The notes beneath the pieces were generated by a model. The model saw nothing but the letters and a program-made list of their open reading frames with translations. It was not told the origin of the DNA and did no database searches. A stretch of DNA of 64,000 nucleotides from an uncultured SAR86 cluster bacterium (GTDB lineage: Bacteria; Pseudomonadota; Gammaproteobacteria; Magnimaribacterales; AG-339-G14), in NCBI GenBank assembly GCA_902595715.1, contig CACJRI010000007.1, forward strand, positions 1-64,000. The letters are read 5' to 3'. The stretch's first letter is position 1, and the number at the start of each line of letters is the position of its first letter. Below are positions 45,148 to 54,273 of the stretch, piece by piece. Position numbers and translations under genes: made by a program.

Positions 45148-48003
45148 ATGAAGAAAGATCTTACAAAAAGTCCTTTGCAGTTAAAAACATATTTTCTTGT
45201 CCAAGCAATAGAAAATGATCTTACACAATATTTACGAGAATTAACTCAAGAACAGCGAATAAATAAGACTTCCTTCCTCAACGATGCAGAAGCGGAAGCA
45301 AGGACTTTGATTTTTTATAATAGTGATCCCAAAGTTAAAGACCTTGATCCTCAATCACTTGCTGGAATTCAGTCATTTATATCTTTTCTATCTTTGCCTT
45401 CAAAAGTTCGGGGAATTCTTCAATTATCATCCATGCTAAAAAAAAGTGAGCGGGATGTTTTTAAAACAATTAACCAAACCAAGCTTTTATATGGTTTAAG
45501 GACAAAAGTTTCTCATACAGATGGCCAATTTTTGAAAGAAGTAAATTCTGAGGAATTTATAAATCTTTTAGACTTTTCGAAACATATTCTTGGAGAGCAT
45601 AAAAAAATTTTTCCCCAAACAATAGAAGCATTTTCTTTTATTGATTCAGATCCTGATATAAAAACGATTTTAAATCATATTGGACCTGAGTTTAAAGAAA
45701 ACACCTTTCTAATTAATAATGCACCAAAGCCAAATTATTTTGATACAGGATTTGTAGGCAGACAAGAGATAATTCAAAATGTGATTCAGGAGTTGGAACT
45801 CAACACGCCTATAATAACAATTTATGGTGAAGGAGGCCTGGGGAAAACGGCCTTAGCTAGAAAAATCATTGAACAGATTTCAAATTCTGAGGTTTTGGAA
45901 GATGTTTATGAAGTAATATACTGGCACTCCTCTAAACAAGAAGAATTTACTTTTGAAGGATTAAAGTCTATTGATTTTGATCTCTTAGAGAACATTCCAA
46001 AAGAAATAGAAGATCAATATGACTACACTTTAGAAGCCTTAAAAGAAGAGACTGGTCAAAAAGGATCAAAAATTCTTTTTGTAATAGATAATTTAGAAAC
46101 AGAATTGGTAAAAGATAGAAAAAAGACCTTAGAACATATAGGTTATTTGAGGACTTTTGGACAACTCATAATTACATCGAGAACTAGGTTAGGACAATTG
46201 GAAAAGCCTATTCGAATAACTCCTTTTTCTCTTCAAGAAACCAAAGTTTTTTTGAGGAACATTGCAAAGCAAACTAATAATGTAAATGTTTTAAGGGCAG
46301 GAGATGAGATTTTAGAAAAATGGGGATTGGAATTAAACTATTCGCCTCTATCTATAAAATTGTTTGCTTTTGCATTAAATCAAGGTGTTAGCGCAGAGAC
46401 TTTTTTGTCGAGCACAAACAAAAACGATGTTAACAATTTTTGTTTTAAAAATGTTTTTGAAACATTGTCTGAGAGAGCTAAGGAATTGCTATTTATTCTG
46501 AGACAAATAAATAGGCCAGCCTCCCAATTTGAAATTCTTCACTTAGCAAAATGTTTTGAAGAAACCAGTGATGTTCTTTGGGATCAAGACGTCTTAAACG
46601 AAGCAAGATTAAATTTAGCTGCTTCATGTTTTATTGATGATGAATATAGCAATAATCAACAATTAACAAAAATTAATGATTTGGCAAAGAATTTTGTTCG
46701 TTTTAATCAACGTGATATGTTCCGTGATATTTCAGACTCTATATCTGCTTCTATTGCAAAGCAGGTTAGTGACTTAAGAAATCTTCCTAATTTAAATCTG
46801 TATGGATCAGATATCTTTGATAATTATTATTTTATATTAAATGACGAATCATCCATAGAAGAACGAGCAGTTGCAAGAGAAATAAGAAAAATTGATAAGC
46901 TATGGAAACATTATAGAAATGGCCAAGATAAAGATGGATTGGCCGTGCAAAAAGAAACCCTAGAAAAAGAAGATTGGGTTAATTGGCTCAATCAATACAG
47001 GGAAGAAAAAGCATTAGAGTTAGTAAAGAATTACCAAAAGTTGGAGGACAGTGGTGCTCAATCTCCTGCTTTATATAGAGCTTGGGGATTAATGCTTGCC
47101 AATGCGAATCCTAGTCAATTTACCGATGTAATAGAATTATTTTTTAGAGCATACGACAGAGCAACAACAGAAAAAGGAAAGGCTCAGGTTCTCTATAACA
47201 TCTCGGTGGCTTATCAAAGAGACAAAAATTATGAAGAAGCATGGAAATTTGCTCAAGAATTAAATTCTTTAGTTGATGAGCCAAAAGCAAAAATTCAGCT
47301 GGCTTCAACCCTACATGATATAGCAAAGAATGAGGAAGCTAATAAAATACTATCTGAAATGGAAGAGAGTGAAATTAGCTCGAACAGAAGCAGGTATTTA
47401 CCTTTAATCTTTCACTTAATGTTGAAGCATAGTTATTTTGAATTCAACCAGATTGAAAATCTTCAAGATAAATTATTTTTCGCCGAGAATGCCTTTGCAT
47501 CATTAAGCAAAAGAATTAATGTTAACTATATTGATGAAACAAATGAGAAAAATTTAGTTAGCCTCGTGATGAGCTACATACACTTTTGTGGAATAGTTTA
47601 TGACAAGGATGGTGAAAAGATTCCACTGGGAATAAATACTTTGTTTAAAGAAAATAAATATATTTTGGATAATGTTGAGCATCAAGCAGTCTTAACTAAA
47701 CTAAAAAGTTCATATCCTGATCTAGACTTAAAAAAAGAAATAAATTTGCCTATAAGGAAGCGATTTGTCACTGACCAAGAAGATGTTGTAATTTCAAATA
47801 TAGAATCTATTTCAGCTATTAAAAGTTATGGTTTTATAAAGAAAACTGAGAAAACTGATCGTATTTTTTTTCATTTTGACGACGTAAAAGGAAACCCAAT
47901 GGAATTGGAAATGAACTCTAAAGTATCTTTTAACATCAAGACCTACAAAAAAAGAAATGAAGATGCTACAAAGGCAATCAATATAACATTAGTAAATTCG
48001 TAA
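45148..48003 (+). CDS. STAND NTPase with HEPN-like N-terminus and cold-shock-like C-terminus
   Basis: A 951-residue multidomain protein. Residues about 1-165 are helical with R118-x4-H123 (LRTKVSH), the RNase motif of HEPN domains. The NTPase core has Walker A GEGGLGKTAL (227-236), Walker B ILFVIDNLE (309-317) and the sensor ITSRTR (342-347), as in NB-ARC/STAND switches. A winged-helix and TPR-like helical region follows to about 870. The last 72 residues resemble a cold-shock domain, with YGFI (894-897) and FFHF (907-910). Such layouts occur in antiviral sensors. Its ATG follows a TATAAAT by 8 bases. Confidence 0.85.
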   Translation: MKKDLTKSPLQLKTYFLVQAIENDLTQYLRELTQEQRINKTSFLNDAEAEARTLIFYNSDPKVKDLDPQSLAGIQSFISFLSLPSKVRGILQLSSMLKKSERDVFKTINQTKLLYGLRTKVSHTDGQFLKEVNSEEFINLLDFSKHILGEHKKIFPQTIEAFSFIDSDPDIKTILNHIGPEFKENTFLINNAPKPNYFDTGFVGRQEIIQNVIQELELNTPIITIYGEGGLGKTALARKIIEQISNSEVLEDVYEVIYWHSSKQEEFTFEGLKSIDFDLLENIPKEIEDQYDYTLEALKEETGQKGSKILFVIDNLETELVKDRKKTLEHIGYLRTFGQLIITSRTRLGQLEKPIRITPFSLQETKVFLRNIAKQTNNVNVLRAGDEILEKWGLELNYSPLSIKLFAFALNQGVSAETFLSSTNKNDVNNFCFKNVFETLSERAKELLFILRQINRPASQFEILHLAKCFEETSDVLWDQDVLNEARLNLAASCFIDDEYSNNQQLTKINDLAKNFVRFNQRDMFRDISDSISASIAKQVSDLRNLPNLNLYGSDIFDNYYFILNDESSIEERAVAREIRKIDKLWKHYRNGQDKDGLAVQKETLEKEDWVNWLNQYREEKALELVKNYQKLEDSGAQSPALYRAWGLMLANANPSQFTDVIELFFRAYDRATTEKGKAQVLYNISVAYQRDKNYEEAWKFAQELNSLVDEPKAKIQLASTLHDIAKNEEANKILSEMEESEISSNRSRYLPLIFHLMLKHSYFEFNQIENLQDKLFFAENAFASLSKRINVNYIDETNEKNLVSLVMSYIHFCGIVYDKDGEKIPLGINTLFKENKYILDNVEHQAVLTKLKSSYPDLDLKKEINLPIRKRFVTDQEDVVISNIESISAIKSYGFIKKTEKTDRIFFHFDDVKGNPMELEMNSKVSFNIKTYKKRNEDATKAINITLVNS

Positions 48004-48014
48004 GGAGACTTTCA

Positions 48015-48488
48015 ATGAAACAATTTATTTATCTTTCCGCTTTGGTATTTGTGTTTACTGCCTGCAGCAGTAATGTGGATGCCAATAAAAAAATGGCAGG
48101 CGATTTTCTAGACCTAGCGCTATCGGCAAATCCTTTGGATGCGCAGGAACTCACGCATCCTGATTTTAAATTTGTCTTTATGGGAAATACTGAAATATCA
48201 AACATTCCTTACGACCGAGATGCCTACTTTGATTACTGGTTGCCTGAAGTGGTCGGTAAATTACTTCCAACTGGAATTACTTTAACGACGACAGATATGA
48301 TTGCCGATGACAATGGGGTTGCTGTCATCATGGAAGGTGATGCTGAAGGTATCAATGGCGAATACGATAATAAATATGTGTTCGTTTATAAATTCAAAAA
48401 TGGGAAAATTTTATCCATTCACGAATACAACAGCGATCTTTTGGTAGCGACCAGGCTTTATAAGAACAAACTCGTTCCAAGTGACTAA
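48015..48488 (+). CDS. SnoaL/NTF2-like lipoprotein
   Basis: A 157-residue exported protein. The signal peptide ends in a lipobox, VFTAC, with Cys17 as the lipidation site. The mature part has the helix-strand pattern of NTF2-like folds, beginning AGDFLDLALSANPLDAQELTHPDFKF and ending YKFKNGKILSIHEYNS. Members often bind small hydrophobic ligands. A TAAGGAGA ribosome binding site precedes the ATG. It overlaps the nuclease gene by 8 bases. Ligand unknown. Confidence 0.75.
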   Translation: MKQFIYLSALVFVFTACSSNVDANKKMAGDFLDLALSANPLDAQELTHPDFKFVFMGNTEISNIPYDRDAYFDYWLPEVVGKLLPTGITLTTTDMIADDNGVAVIMEGDAEGINGEYDNKYVFVYKFKNGKILSIHEYNSDLLVATRLYKNKLVPSD

Positions 48489-48948
48489 AGTTTTAAATAC
48501 TTTTTATCTGCTTGCATTTTGCATCGCAGTAGGTTTATTAAATGCTTACACTCCTTTGGAGAATATTCGAGTGGTCGATGGTGATACCATTCAAGCGGAA
48601 GCCAAAGGGAAAGAAATAAAAATTCGTTTGGCAGAAATTGATGCACCAGAAATGAATCAGCCCTTTGGTAAGCAATCGAAAAACTTTTTAAATAGACTGC
48701 TTTATGAAAAAGACGTGACACTTATTTCTAAAGGAGAAGATCGCTATGGCAGAACTCTTGGAGAAATATATGCTAATGGAGAAAGTGCGAATGCGTTAAT
48801 GATTAAATCTGGATTTGCCTGGGTTTATGATAGATATGTTAAAGATTCATCTTTATATCAATATCAAGATCAGGCAAAAGCTGAAAATTTGGGCTTGTGG
48901 AGAGCCAAAGATCCAATTGCGCCTTGGATGTGGCGCAAACAAAAATGA
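48481..48948 (+). CDS. Secreted thermonuclease-like (SNase) protein
   Basis: Staphylococcal-nuclease-fold enzyme of 155 residues with an N-terminal signal sequence (GTG start at 48481). The active-site residues are visible: Asp in VDGDTI, Arg in IRLAEIDAPE with its Asp and Glu, and the second Glu/Arg around KGEDRYGRTLGEIY. It probably cleaves DNA and RNA outside the cytoplasm with calcium. It is translationally coupled to the upstream lipoprotein gene. Confidence 0.88.
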   Translation: MTKVLNTFYLLAFCIAVGLLNAYTPLENIRVVDGDTIQAEAKGKEIKIRLAEIDAPEMNQPFGKQSKNFLNRLLYEKDVTLISKGEDRYGRTLGEIYANGESANALMIKSGFAWVYDRYVKDSSLYQYQDQAKAENLGLWRAKDPIAPWMWRKQK

Positions 48949-48962
48949 ATTAAACTATTCTA

Positions 48963-49982
48963 ATGCGTGCTTTTCTAGTTAGACTGTTATTCAAATTACC
49001 CGCAAGCATTCTGATCAGATGGTCGGGTAAAGAACAAATTGAAAAAGGCTATCGAAAGCTGGATCCAGGCTTTCAATACTTATTAAAAGTTATGGAAGAT
49101 ACTGGTGCCAAACTGGATACTACCAAGCCTGCCGCAGAATTACGTAAAGAGTTTGAAGAAAGTCGAGGTTTAATTTCTTTGCCATTGCCTTCGGGGGTCA
49201 AAACCACCGATCACATCATTAAATCAAATGGCACAGAGATAAAAGTTAGAGAGTACTCGCCAGAATCCATTGGGAATATCTATCCGGCAGTGGTTTACTT
49301 CCATGGTGGTGGTTGGGTTATTGGCAGTATTGAGTCGCATGAAGCTTTTACCGGATTTTTAGCAAAAGAACTCAAAGCAAAAATTTTCTCAGTGGATTAT
49401 CGTTTAGCACCAGAGCATCCCTTCCCCGTTCCTTTAGCCGATTGTGAGGCTGCCTTCAACTGGGTTAAAAACAACGCTTTAGATTTGGGCATCAATCCAA
49501 ATCGAGTATCGGTTGGCGGCGATAGTGCAGGTGGGAATTTAGCTGCTGCTTTATGCGTAAAGCGCCAACAAGAAGAACTCTCAATGCCAAAAGCACAATT
49601 ACTCATTTATCCAGTTACTGACCTGACTTTAAAACATCCTTCCATGGATGAAATGGCTGAAGGCTTCTTCTTAACTAAAGCTTCAATGGAATTCTTTCGC
49701 GACCAATACCTCGAAAAGGATGAATTAACACAAGAACCTTTGGTCTCTCCTTTGTTAGCAGATGATCTTTCAGATCACCCGCCGGCTGTAGTGGTGACTG
49801 CAGGGTTTGACCCTCTTAGAGATGAGGGTGATCAATACGCACAAGCTTTGAGACAAGCCAATGTAGAAATTTATCATCGAACCCATGACAGCTACATTCA
49901 TGGCTTTGTAAACATGATGTTAGTCGATGGAGTCGACTATGCTTTAAAAAGAATTTGTGACGATTTCAAAAAGATTTTTTAA
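48963..49982 (+). CDS. Alpha/beta hydrolase, hormone-sensitive-lipase family
   Basis: Esterase of 339 residues. It has the oxyanion-hole motif HGGGWVIGS, the nucleophile elbow GGDSAGGNLAAAL, the acid in AGFDPLRDEGD and the His in YIHGFVNM, the full catalytic triad of the HSL (family IV) esterases. No signal peptide is obvious. Short-chain acyl esters are the usual substrates. The gene follows the nuclease by 14 bases and is followed by a hairpin. Confidence 0.9.
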   Translation: MRAFLVRLLFKLPASILIRWSGKEQIEKGYRKLDPGFQYLLKVMEDTGAKLDTTKPAAELRKEFEESRGLISLPLPSGVKTTDHIIKSNGTEIKVREYSPESIGNIYPAVVYFHGGGWVIGSIESHEAFTGFLAKELKAKIFSVDYRLAPEHPFPVPLADCEAAFNWVKNNALDLGINPNRVSVGGDSAGGNLAAALCVKRQQEELSMPKAQLLIYPVTDLTLKHPSMDEMAEGFFLTKASMEFFRDQYLEKDELTQEPLVSPLLADDLSDHPPAVVVTAGFDPLRDEGDQYAQALRQANVEIYHRTHDSYIHGFVNMMLVDGVDYALKRICDDFKKIF

Positions 49983-50004
49983 GAGGGAAAGCGAACTTTC
50001 CCTC
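49983..50004. terminator. Hairpin with tetraloop between convergent genes
   Basis: GAGGGAAAG-CGAA-CTTTCCCTC is a perfect 9-bp stem with a 4-base loop (TTCG on the minus strand), starting directly after the esterase stop. The T-run comes before and the A-run after it on the plus strand, so the flanks can lengthen the stem instead of giving a classic U-tract. It probably ends transcription from one or both sides, but the tail is atypical. Confidence 0.55.
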
Positions 50005-50011
50005 AAAAAAA

Positions 50012-50434
50012 TTAAAATGGATAAAAAGTCATCTCCAAAGTTTCATCAGTAAGATTCAACTTTGAAATACAGAAATTACGATTGCCATCCGTAACATCAT
50101 CTAAAGAATGAAAGGTAATGATATTGCCTTCTCTTTTCCAAACTCCCTGACGAGAACCTGAATTTCGATTACCGTCATCGTTAATACCAACGCCTCGACC
50201 AATAAAGGAACCTTGCGATGTGTAATTTGGGTTATCCAACTTTAGATTGTAAGTTAAAAAGACCTTGCCATATCTTCCAGCTTTACTGGATACATTGATC
50301 ACCCCGCCTTGGTCAGTCAAAGAGATGGAAGTGACTTTTCCTGACAAAGTAAATTTCTCATCAGCACTTACCTTTAACCCAAAGAGACCAAATGACATCA
50401 AAGACGCCATTAAAATAATCATTATTTTTTTCAT
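50012..50434 (-). CDS. Hypothetical secreted protein
   Basis: A 140-residue protein with a clear signal peptide (MKKIMIILMASLMSFGLFG, cleavage near SADEK). The mature part is beta-rich, with GKVTSISL, GRYGKVFLTYNLKLD, GSFIGRGVGIN and TDETLEMTFYPF, and resembles small secreted beta-barrel proteins. No family assigned. A TAGGAGAA ribosome binding site lies upstream. It is monocistronic between a hairpin and the VOC gene. Confidence 0.65.
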   Translation of the reverse strand: MKKIMIILMASLMSFGLFGLKVSADEKFTLSGKVTSISLTDQGGVINVSSKAGRYGKVFLTYNLKLDNPNYTSQGSFIGRGVGINDDGNRNSGSRQGVWKREGNIITFHSLDDVTDGNRNFCISKLNLTDETLEMTFYPF

Positions 50435-50511
50435 GTTTTCTCCTAAGAATATTTAAAGATTCATCATAGTTGAAACTTCAAAAGAAAAAAGATTAATTTG
50501 TAGGAATTGAA

Positions 50512-51201
50512 TTATTTAAATTTTTTGCGCATATTCATCACGGCTTCCATGCCGGCAACTGGTTTCTTGCCATCCGGAACGGTATTGCCTTTTTGAATAA
50601 GCTCTTCAAAGGATGCGCCTTTTTTAAACATGTCATAGAGCACATCGATATCCATGTTGGTTCCAATAGGTTCATCGGAAAAATCTGGAGAAATATTGGT
50701 TTTGAATTCTTCTTGGTTACGCCAATGTTCAAAAAATATTTCTACTAAATTACCATCGGGATCTTTGTAATACATGCCGGTAATCCAGCCGTGATTGATT
50801 GTCCAATAAGGCTCCAATCCTTCATCTTTAGCTTTGTGGTAAAACTCGAACCACTTTTCTATTGGATTTAATTTGTAAGAAATATGGTCCAAGCCAACAA
50901 TCGAAGGTAATGCTCGATTCATCCAATTTTTAATTCGCATGATGGACTTCGGAATGAATCCAAGATTTTTAAAAATACCTGAGGTGTTAGCAATTGCAAC
51001 TCGATGATGCTCCTCATCAAAAGCTAAGAAAGTTAACTCTTCACTTTTATATAAGGGCTCGCAACCAAAAAGCTTGGTATAAAAATCAACCATGGCTTCA
51101 TAATTAATGGTTTTAAAAGCCACGTGGTGAAAATCCTCTGGAGCCTGATTAGAATTAAGGTTTTGATATAAATCTAAATTTAGTTTCTCATCTTTAAGCA
51201 T
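50512..51201 (-). CDS. VOC-family (glyoxalase/dioxygenase fold) protein
   Basis: A 229-residue protein with a vicinal-oxygen-chelate module. DFHHVAFKTINYEAMVDFYTKLFGCEP is the first beta-alpha-beta unit with a metal His. VGLDHISYKLN supplies the second. ITGMYYKDPDGNLVEIFFEHW carries the terminal metal-binding Glu. It ends in an extra helical region. Extradiol-dioxygenase-like chemistry is possible but the substrate is unknown. It is divergent from the SelO gene. Confidence 0.8.
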   Translation of the reverse strand: MLKDEKLNLDLYQNLNSNQAPEDFHHVAFKTINYEAMVDFYTKLFGCEPLYKSEELTFLAFDEEHHRVAIANTSGIFKNLGFIPKSIMRIKNWMNRALPSIVGLDHISYKLNPIEKWFEFYHKAKDEGLEPYWTINHGWITGMYYKDPDGNLVEIFFEHWRNQEEFKTNISPDFSDEPIGTNMDIDVLYDMFKKGASFEELIQKGNTVPDGKKPVAGMEAVMNMRKKFK

Positions 51202-51233
51202 TAGACAAATTCTAACCTATATAATTACAAGAT

Positions 51234-52661
51234 ATGCAGGAACTAGACAGTTTAAAATTTTCAAATAAATTCTCTGATTTACCTGAAGTTTTTTTTCATA
51301 AGCAATCTTGGACACCCTTTGATAATCCAAAGTTGATTCACTTCAATAAAGACCTAGCAGAAATCTTAGGCTTTCCAAATAATCTTGATCCCGAAGATTT
51401 TGTGCCATACGTAAATGGTAATAAACCTTTCAAGCAGAGTGCGCCTCTGTCTATGGTATATGCTGGACATCAATTTGGTTCTTGGGTTCCTCAACTTGGC
51501 GATGGTAGAGGTATTTTGTTGGGTCAATTGCAAACTAGGGATGGCTTGATGGATTTACATATAAAAGGAGCTGGCAAAACGCCTTATTCAAGATTTGGCG
51601 ATGGCCGAGCAGTATTGCGATCAACCATTAGAGAATATTTATGTGGCGAAGCCATGCACCATCTTGGCATTCCAAGTTCCCGATCGTTGATTATGATTGG
51701 AAGCGATGAGCCTGTCTTCAGAGAAACAACTGAATTTGGCGCAATGATGGTAAGAGTTGCAAAAACTCACATTCGCTTTGGGCATTTTGAATACCTTATG
51801 CACAACAAAAAATCAGAATTCATTCCAATTTTGCTAGATCATGTAATTAACATTTATTTTCCTGAACTTAATGAGTCAAAAGATGGCTATTCCGATTTAT
51901 TTGAAAAAATTGTTCATTCAACTGCGAGGCTCATTGCCAAATGGCAGTGTTTTGGTTTTGCTCATGGCGTAATGAACACCGATAACATGTCTATCTTAGG
52001 TGAGACTTTTGATTTTGGACCTTTTGGATTCCTTGATGATTACAATCCTGGATTCATTTGCAATCACTCGGATCATAGCGGTCGTTATGCATTTAATAAC
52101 CAGCCCTCGATTGGTCTTTGGAACTGCCATGCTTTGGCTGCAGCCTTAAAAGATCATATTGAAATTGAACGCACCAAAGAGATCATCAATTCATATGAAA
52201 AAATCTTTTACGATGAGCTGACTTTTATCTTTAGAAAAAAATTAGGTTTGAATGAGACTCATCATGACGATCTTAAATTGGTTGAAGATTTGCTCTCTTG
52301 GATGGAAAGAAACAAAAAAGATTACACAAATACTTTTAGAGCTTTATCTAAAGAGAATCGACTATTGTTCAAAGATGAATTGGGTAAAAAGTGGCTTGAA
52401 AAATACGAAGAACGTTTAAAGATGGAGAAAACGCCTTCTGCAGATAGAAAGAAAGCTATGGAATTAATTAATCCAAAATTCATATTAAGAAATTATCTTG
52501 CTCAAGAAGCCATTCAAGATGCAGAAAATTTTGATTATGAAAAATTTAATACTCTTTTGGAACTGCTAAAAAAACCATTTGATGAAAATTCAGAATATGA
52601 AAATTTAGCCAAAGCACCTCCAGAATGGGGGAAAAAATTAGAAATTTCCTGCTCTTCTTAA
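51234..52661 (+). CDS. selO: Protein adenylyltransferase SelO (YdiU)
   Basis: Pseudokinase-fold enzyme that transfers AMP to Ser, Thr or Tyr residues of proteins and helps in the oxidative-stress response. The 475-residue protein has the family motifs YAGHQFGSWVPQLGDGRG, LHIKGAGKTPYSRFGDGRAVLRS and the catalytic FAHGVMNTDNMS with FDFGPFGF. It ends in SCSS, where the Cys stands in the place of the selenocysteine of animal SelO. The 3' end overlaps the convergent serine hydrolase by 4 bases. Confidence 0.95.
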   Translation: MQELDSLKFSNKFSDLPEVFFHKQSWTPFDNPKLIHFNKDLAEILGFPNNLDPEDFVPYVNGNKPFKQSAPLSMVYAGHQFGSWVPQLGDGRGILLGQLQTRDGLMDLHIKGAGKTPYSRFGDGRAVLRSTIREYLCGEAMHHLGIPSSRSLIMIGSDEPVFRETTEFGAMMVRVAKTHIRFGHFEYLMHNKKSEFIPILLDHVINIYFPELNESKDGYSDLFEKIVHSTARLIAKWQCFGFAHGVMNTDNMSILGETFDFGPFGFLDDYNPGFICNHSDHSGRYAFNNQPSIGLWNCHALAAALKDHIEIERTKEIINSYEKIFYDELTFIFRKKLGLNETHHDDLKLVEDLLSWMERNKKDYTNTFRALSKENRLLFKDELGKKWLEKYEERLKMEKTPSADRKKAMELINPKFILRNYLAQEAIQDAENFDYEKFNTLLELLKKPFDENSEYENLAKAPPEWGKKLEISCSS

Positions 52662-54088
52662 TTGTTTAAGGTATACCAATACTCTGCTACTGGAAAGAAA
52701 CGCAAAACTGGATTGGGATTTGTAACTGAAATAGGCAAAGTCATAATAAAATTTGAAGGTTCGGGGTAGGCAACAATCATTTTTTTATCGTTAGAAACTT
52801 GTTGTAATGCGGAATACAAACTAAACCTAATCATGATCAAGTTATTGGTAAAATCCATCAACATGTATTGTCCATCATAGCCCACGGGGGAGATAACGGT
52901 ATTATCAGGCACACACTTTTGATCATTTTGAGGTCCACAGTTGCTGGCTCCATAAATAGACCAAAACTTAAGACCATAACTTTGTACACCTCCAAATTGC
53001 TCAGTAACTACAGACGTTGTTGTGATATTTTTAATAGCTTGCACATAACTTTGAGGGATGATTTGCTCTCCTTGCCAAACACCATTATTTACCAAAAGTA
53101 GAGCAACTTTTGCAAAATCACGAGCGGTCATATCAAGACAGCAATAAGATAGATAATTACCATTGGCTTGACCGCCGGTTGAATAATCTCTCCACCAATC
53201 TGCTAAAATATTTAATTTTGAAAACAAATAGGTATCCGCAAAAGTTTTGATATCTTGACCTACCGCACGGTAAAAAATTTCACCCAAGACCATCGAGTCA
53301 CAATTTTGATAAAGAAAATAGCCCGACTGATAAGAAATTCCTGTTTGCCCTCCAGGACGATACCAATCGTGAGTTTGACCAGTAGCTGCCAGGTTTCTAT
53401 TGATGCATCCAGTCAATTGATTGGTTGTGTTTGTTAGACCTCCGCCGTTTGCTATCGTTAGTGCTGTACAAACTTGCCATGACGAGCTTAAGCTGTTGTA
53501 ACAGGCAGGTTCCAACCCAGAACGCATATCTAAAAGTTTCTTAAGAGTAATAGTATTTCTTTCATCTCCTGACCACTCAGTTAGATAAGTTGCAGCAGTT
53601 GTTTCCAGTCCATTTGGAAAATAGCCCATACCTTGAGCAATACCAAAGAGAATGCTTGTATAGGATTTGGCCACCGACCAACTGGTTGCAAGACTATTTG
53701 TATCTTTTGTTGCATAAGCTAAATCAAGATTTTCTGCAGTCCAATTGGTTTCAGCATCGTCAATGATCAAGGTTTTTTCAGCAGAACTAATTCCTCTATA
53801 TTGTTCACCTACTATCTTGCCATTTTTTATAATAATTGCTGCTTGAGTAAATTTGCCATCTTCCATAGCAAAATTTATAGCAGCTTGAACTTTGGCGCTG
53901 TCTAAGCCTTGCGACTCTGGAGAAACAACTTCCCATACAAAGGGCTGAACAGCTGGAGGGTCAGGTGTATTTCCACTGCCACCTCCTCCACACGAAGACA
54001 GGATAAAAATAATTGAGATTGAGAAAAAGTTTCTTGTGAAGAAAAAAAGGCAATTTAACTGAAATTTTTTTTCTCGCAAGACCTGCAA
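52658..54088 (-). CDS. Beta-lactamase-fold serine hydrolase lipoprotein
   Basis: Class C beta-lactamase-related hydrolase of 476 residues. The N-terminus has a signal with lipobox LSSC (Cys33), followed by Gly/Pro-rich spacer. The active-site S138-x-x-K141 lies in TSWSVAKSYTS, with TLKKLLDMRSGLEP after it, typical of the family; a Tyr motif probably lies in SYQSGYF. The substrate may be an ester or peptide. The start is uncertain: TTG 54088 or TTG 54079, both after AGGAGG. It overlaps the small zinc-protein gene in another frame. Confidence 0.82.
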   Translation of the reverse strand: MQVLREKKFQLNCLFFFTRNFFSISIIFILSSCGGGGSGNTPDPPAVQPFVWEVVSPESQGLDSAKVQAAINFAMEDGKFTQAAIIIKNGKIVGEQYRGISSAEKTLIIDDAETNWTAENLDLAYATKDTNSLATSWSVAKSYTSILFGIAQGMGYFPNGLETTAATYLTEWSGDERNTITLKKLLDMRSGLEPACYNSLSSSWQVCTALTIANGGGLTNTTNQLTGCINRNLAATGQTHDWYRPGGQTGISYQSGYFLYQNCDSMVLGEIFYRAVGQDIKTFADTYLFSKLNILADWWRDYSTGGQANGNYLSYCCLDMTARDFAKVALLLVNNGVWQGEQIIPQSYVQAIKNITTTSVVTEQFGGVQSYGLKFWSIYGASNCGPQNDQKCVPDNTVISPVGYDGQYMLMDFTNNLIMIRFSLYSALQQVSNDKKMIVAYPEPSNFIMTLPISVTNPNPVLRFFPVAEYWYTLNN

Positions 54089-54177
54089 GCCCTCCTTAGA
54101 CCCATTAACCCGCCTCTTTGTTTTGTGAAATAGCTAAAAGGCAAATCTTTAAGGCACTCTTCACATTGTTTAGTCAT
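54055..54177 (-). CDS. Small zinc-binding protein (two CxxC)
   Basis: A 40-residue protein with C5-x2-C8 and C31-x2-C34 separated by a basic linker (KDLPFSYFTKQRGGLMGLRRA). The arrangement resembles the zinc knuckle preceding HNH endonuclease domains and other small zinc-ribbon proteins, but there is no nuclease part. Its 3' end overlaps the serine-hydrolase start by 34 bases in another frame and contains the AGGAGG that probably serves that gene. Translation coupling is likely. Function unknown. Confidence 0.5.
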   Translation of the reverse strand: MTKQCEECLKDLPFSYFTKQRGGLMGLRRACRSCEKKNFS

Positions 54178-54202
54178 ACCACACTCTAAGTTATTATTTC
54201 TC

Positions 54203-54234
54203 AAAAAGAAATCCCCTCGCCGAAGCAAGGGGAT
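54203..54234 (-). terminator. Rho-independent terminator of the 30-residue membrane-protein gene
   Basis: In the minus-strand RNA a 10-bp stem ATCCCCTTGC/GCGAGGGGAT closes on a UUCG tetraloop and is followed by TTCTTTTT. This is the clearest intrinsic terminator in the window. It lies 40 bases after the stop of the small gene and 26 bases before the next gene on the same strand. Confidence 0.88.
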
Positions 54235-54273
54235 TAGGGGGGGAGAACTTTATAAATTTATTGCTTTATAGGA

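Noticed and set aside
36000-48000. Complete prophage or integrative element
   Set aside because: No integrase, transposase, terminase, capsid or flanking direct repeats were found; the region looks like an accessory island with decayed genes.
51234-52661. Selenocysteine in SelO
   Set aside because: The position near the C-terminus is an ordinary Cys codon (SCSS end); no in-frame TGA is read through.
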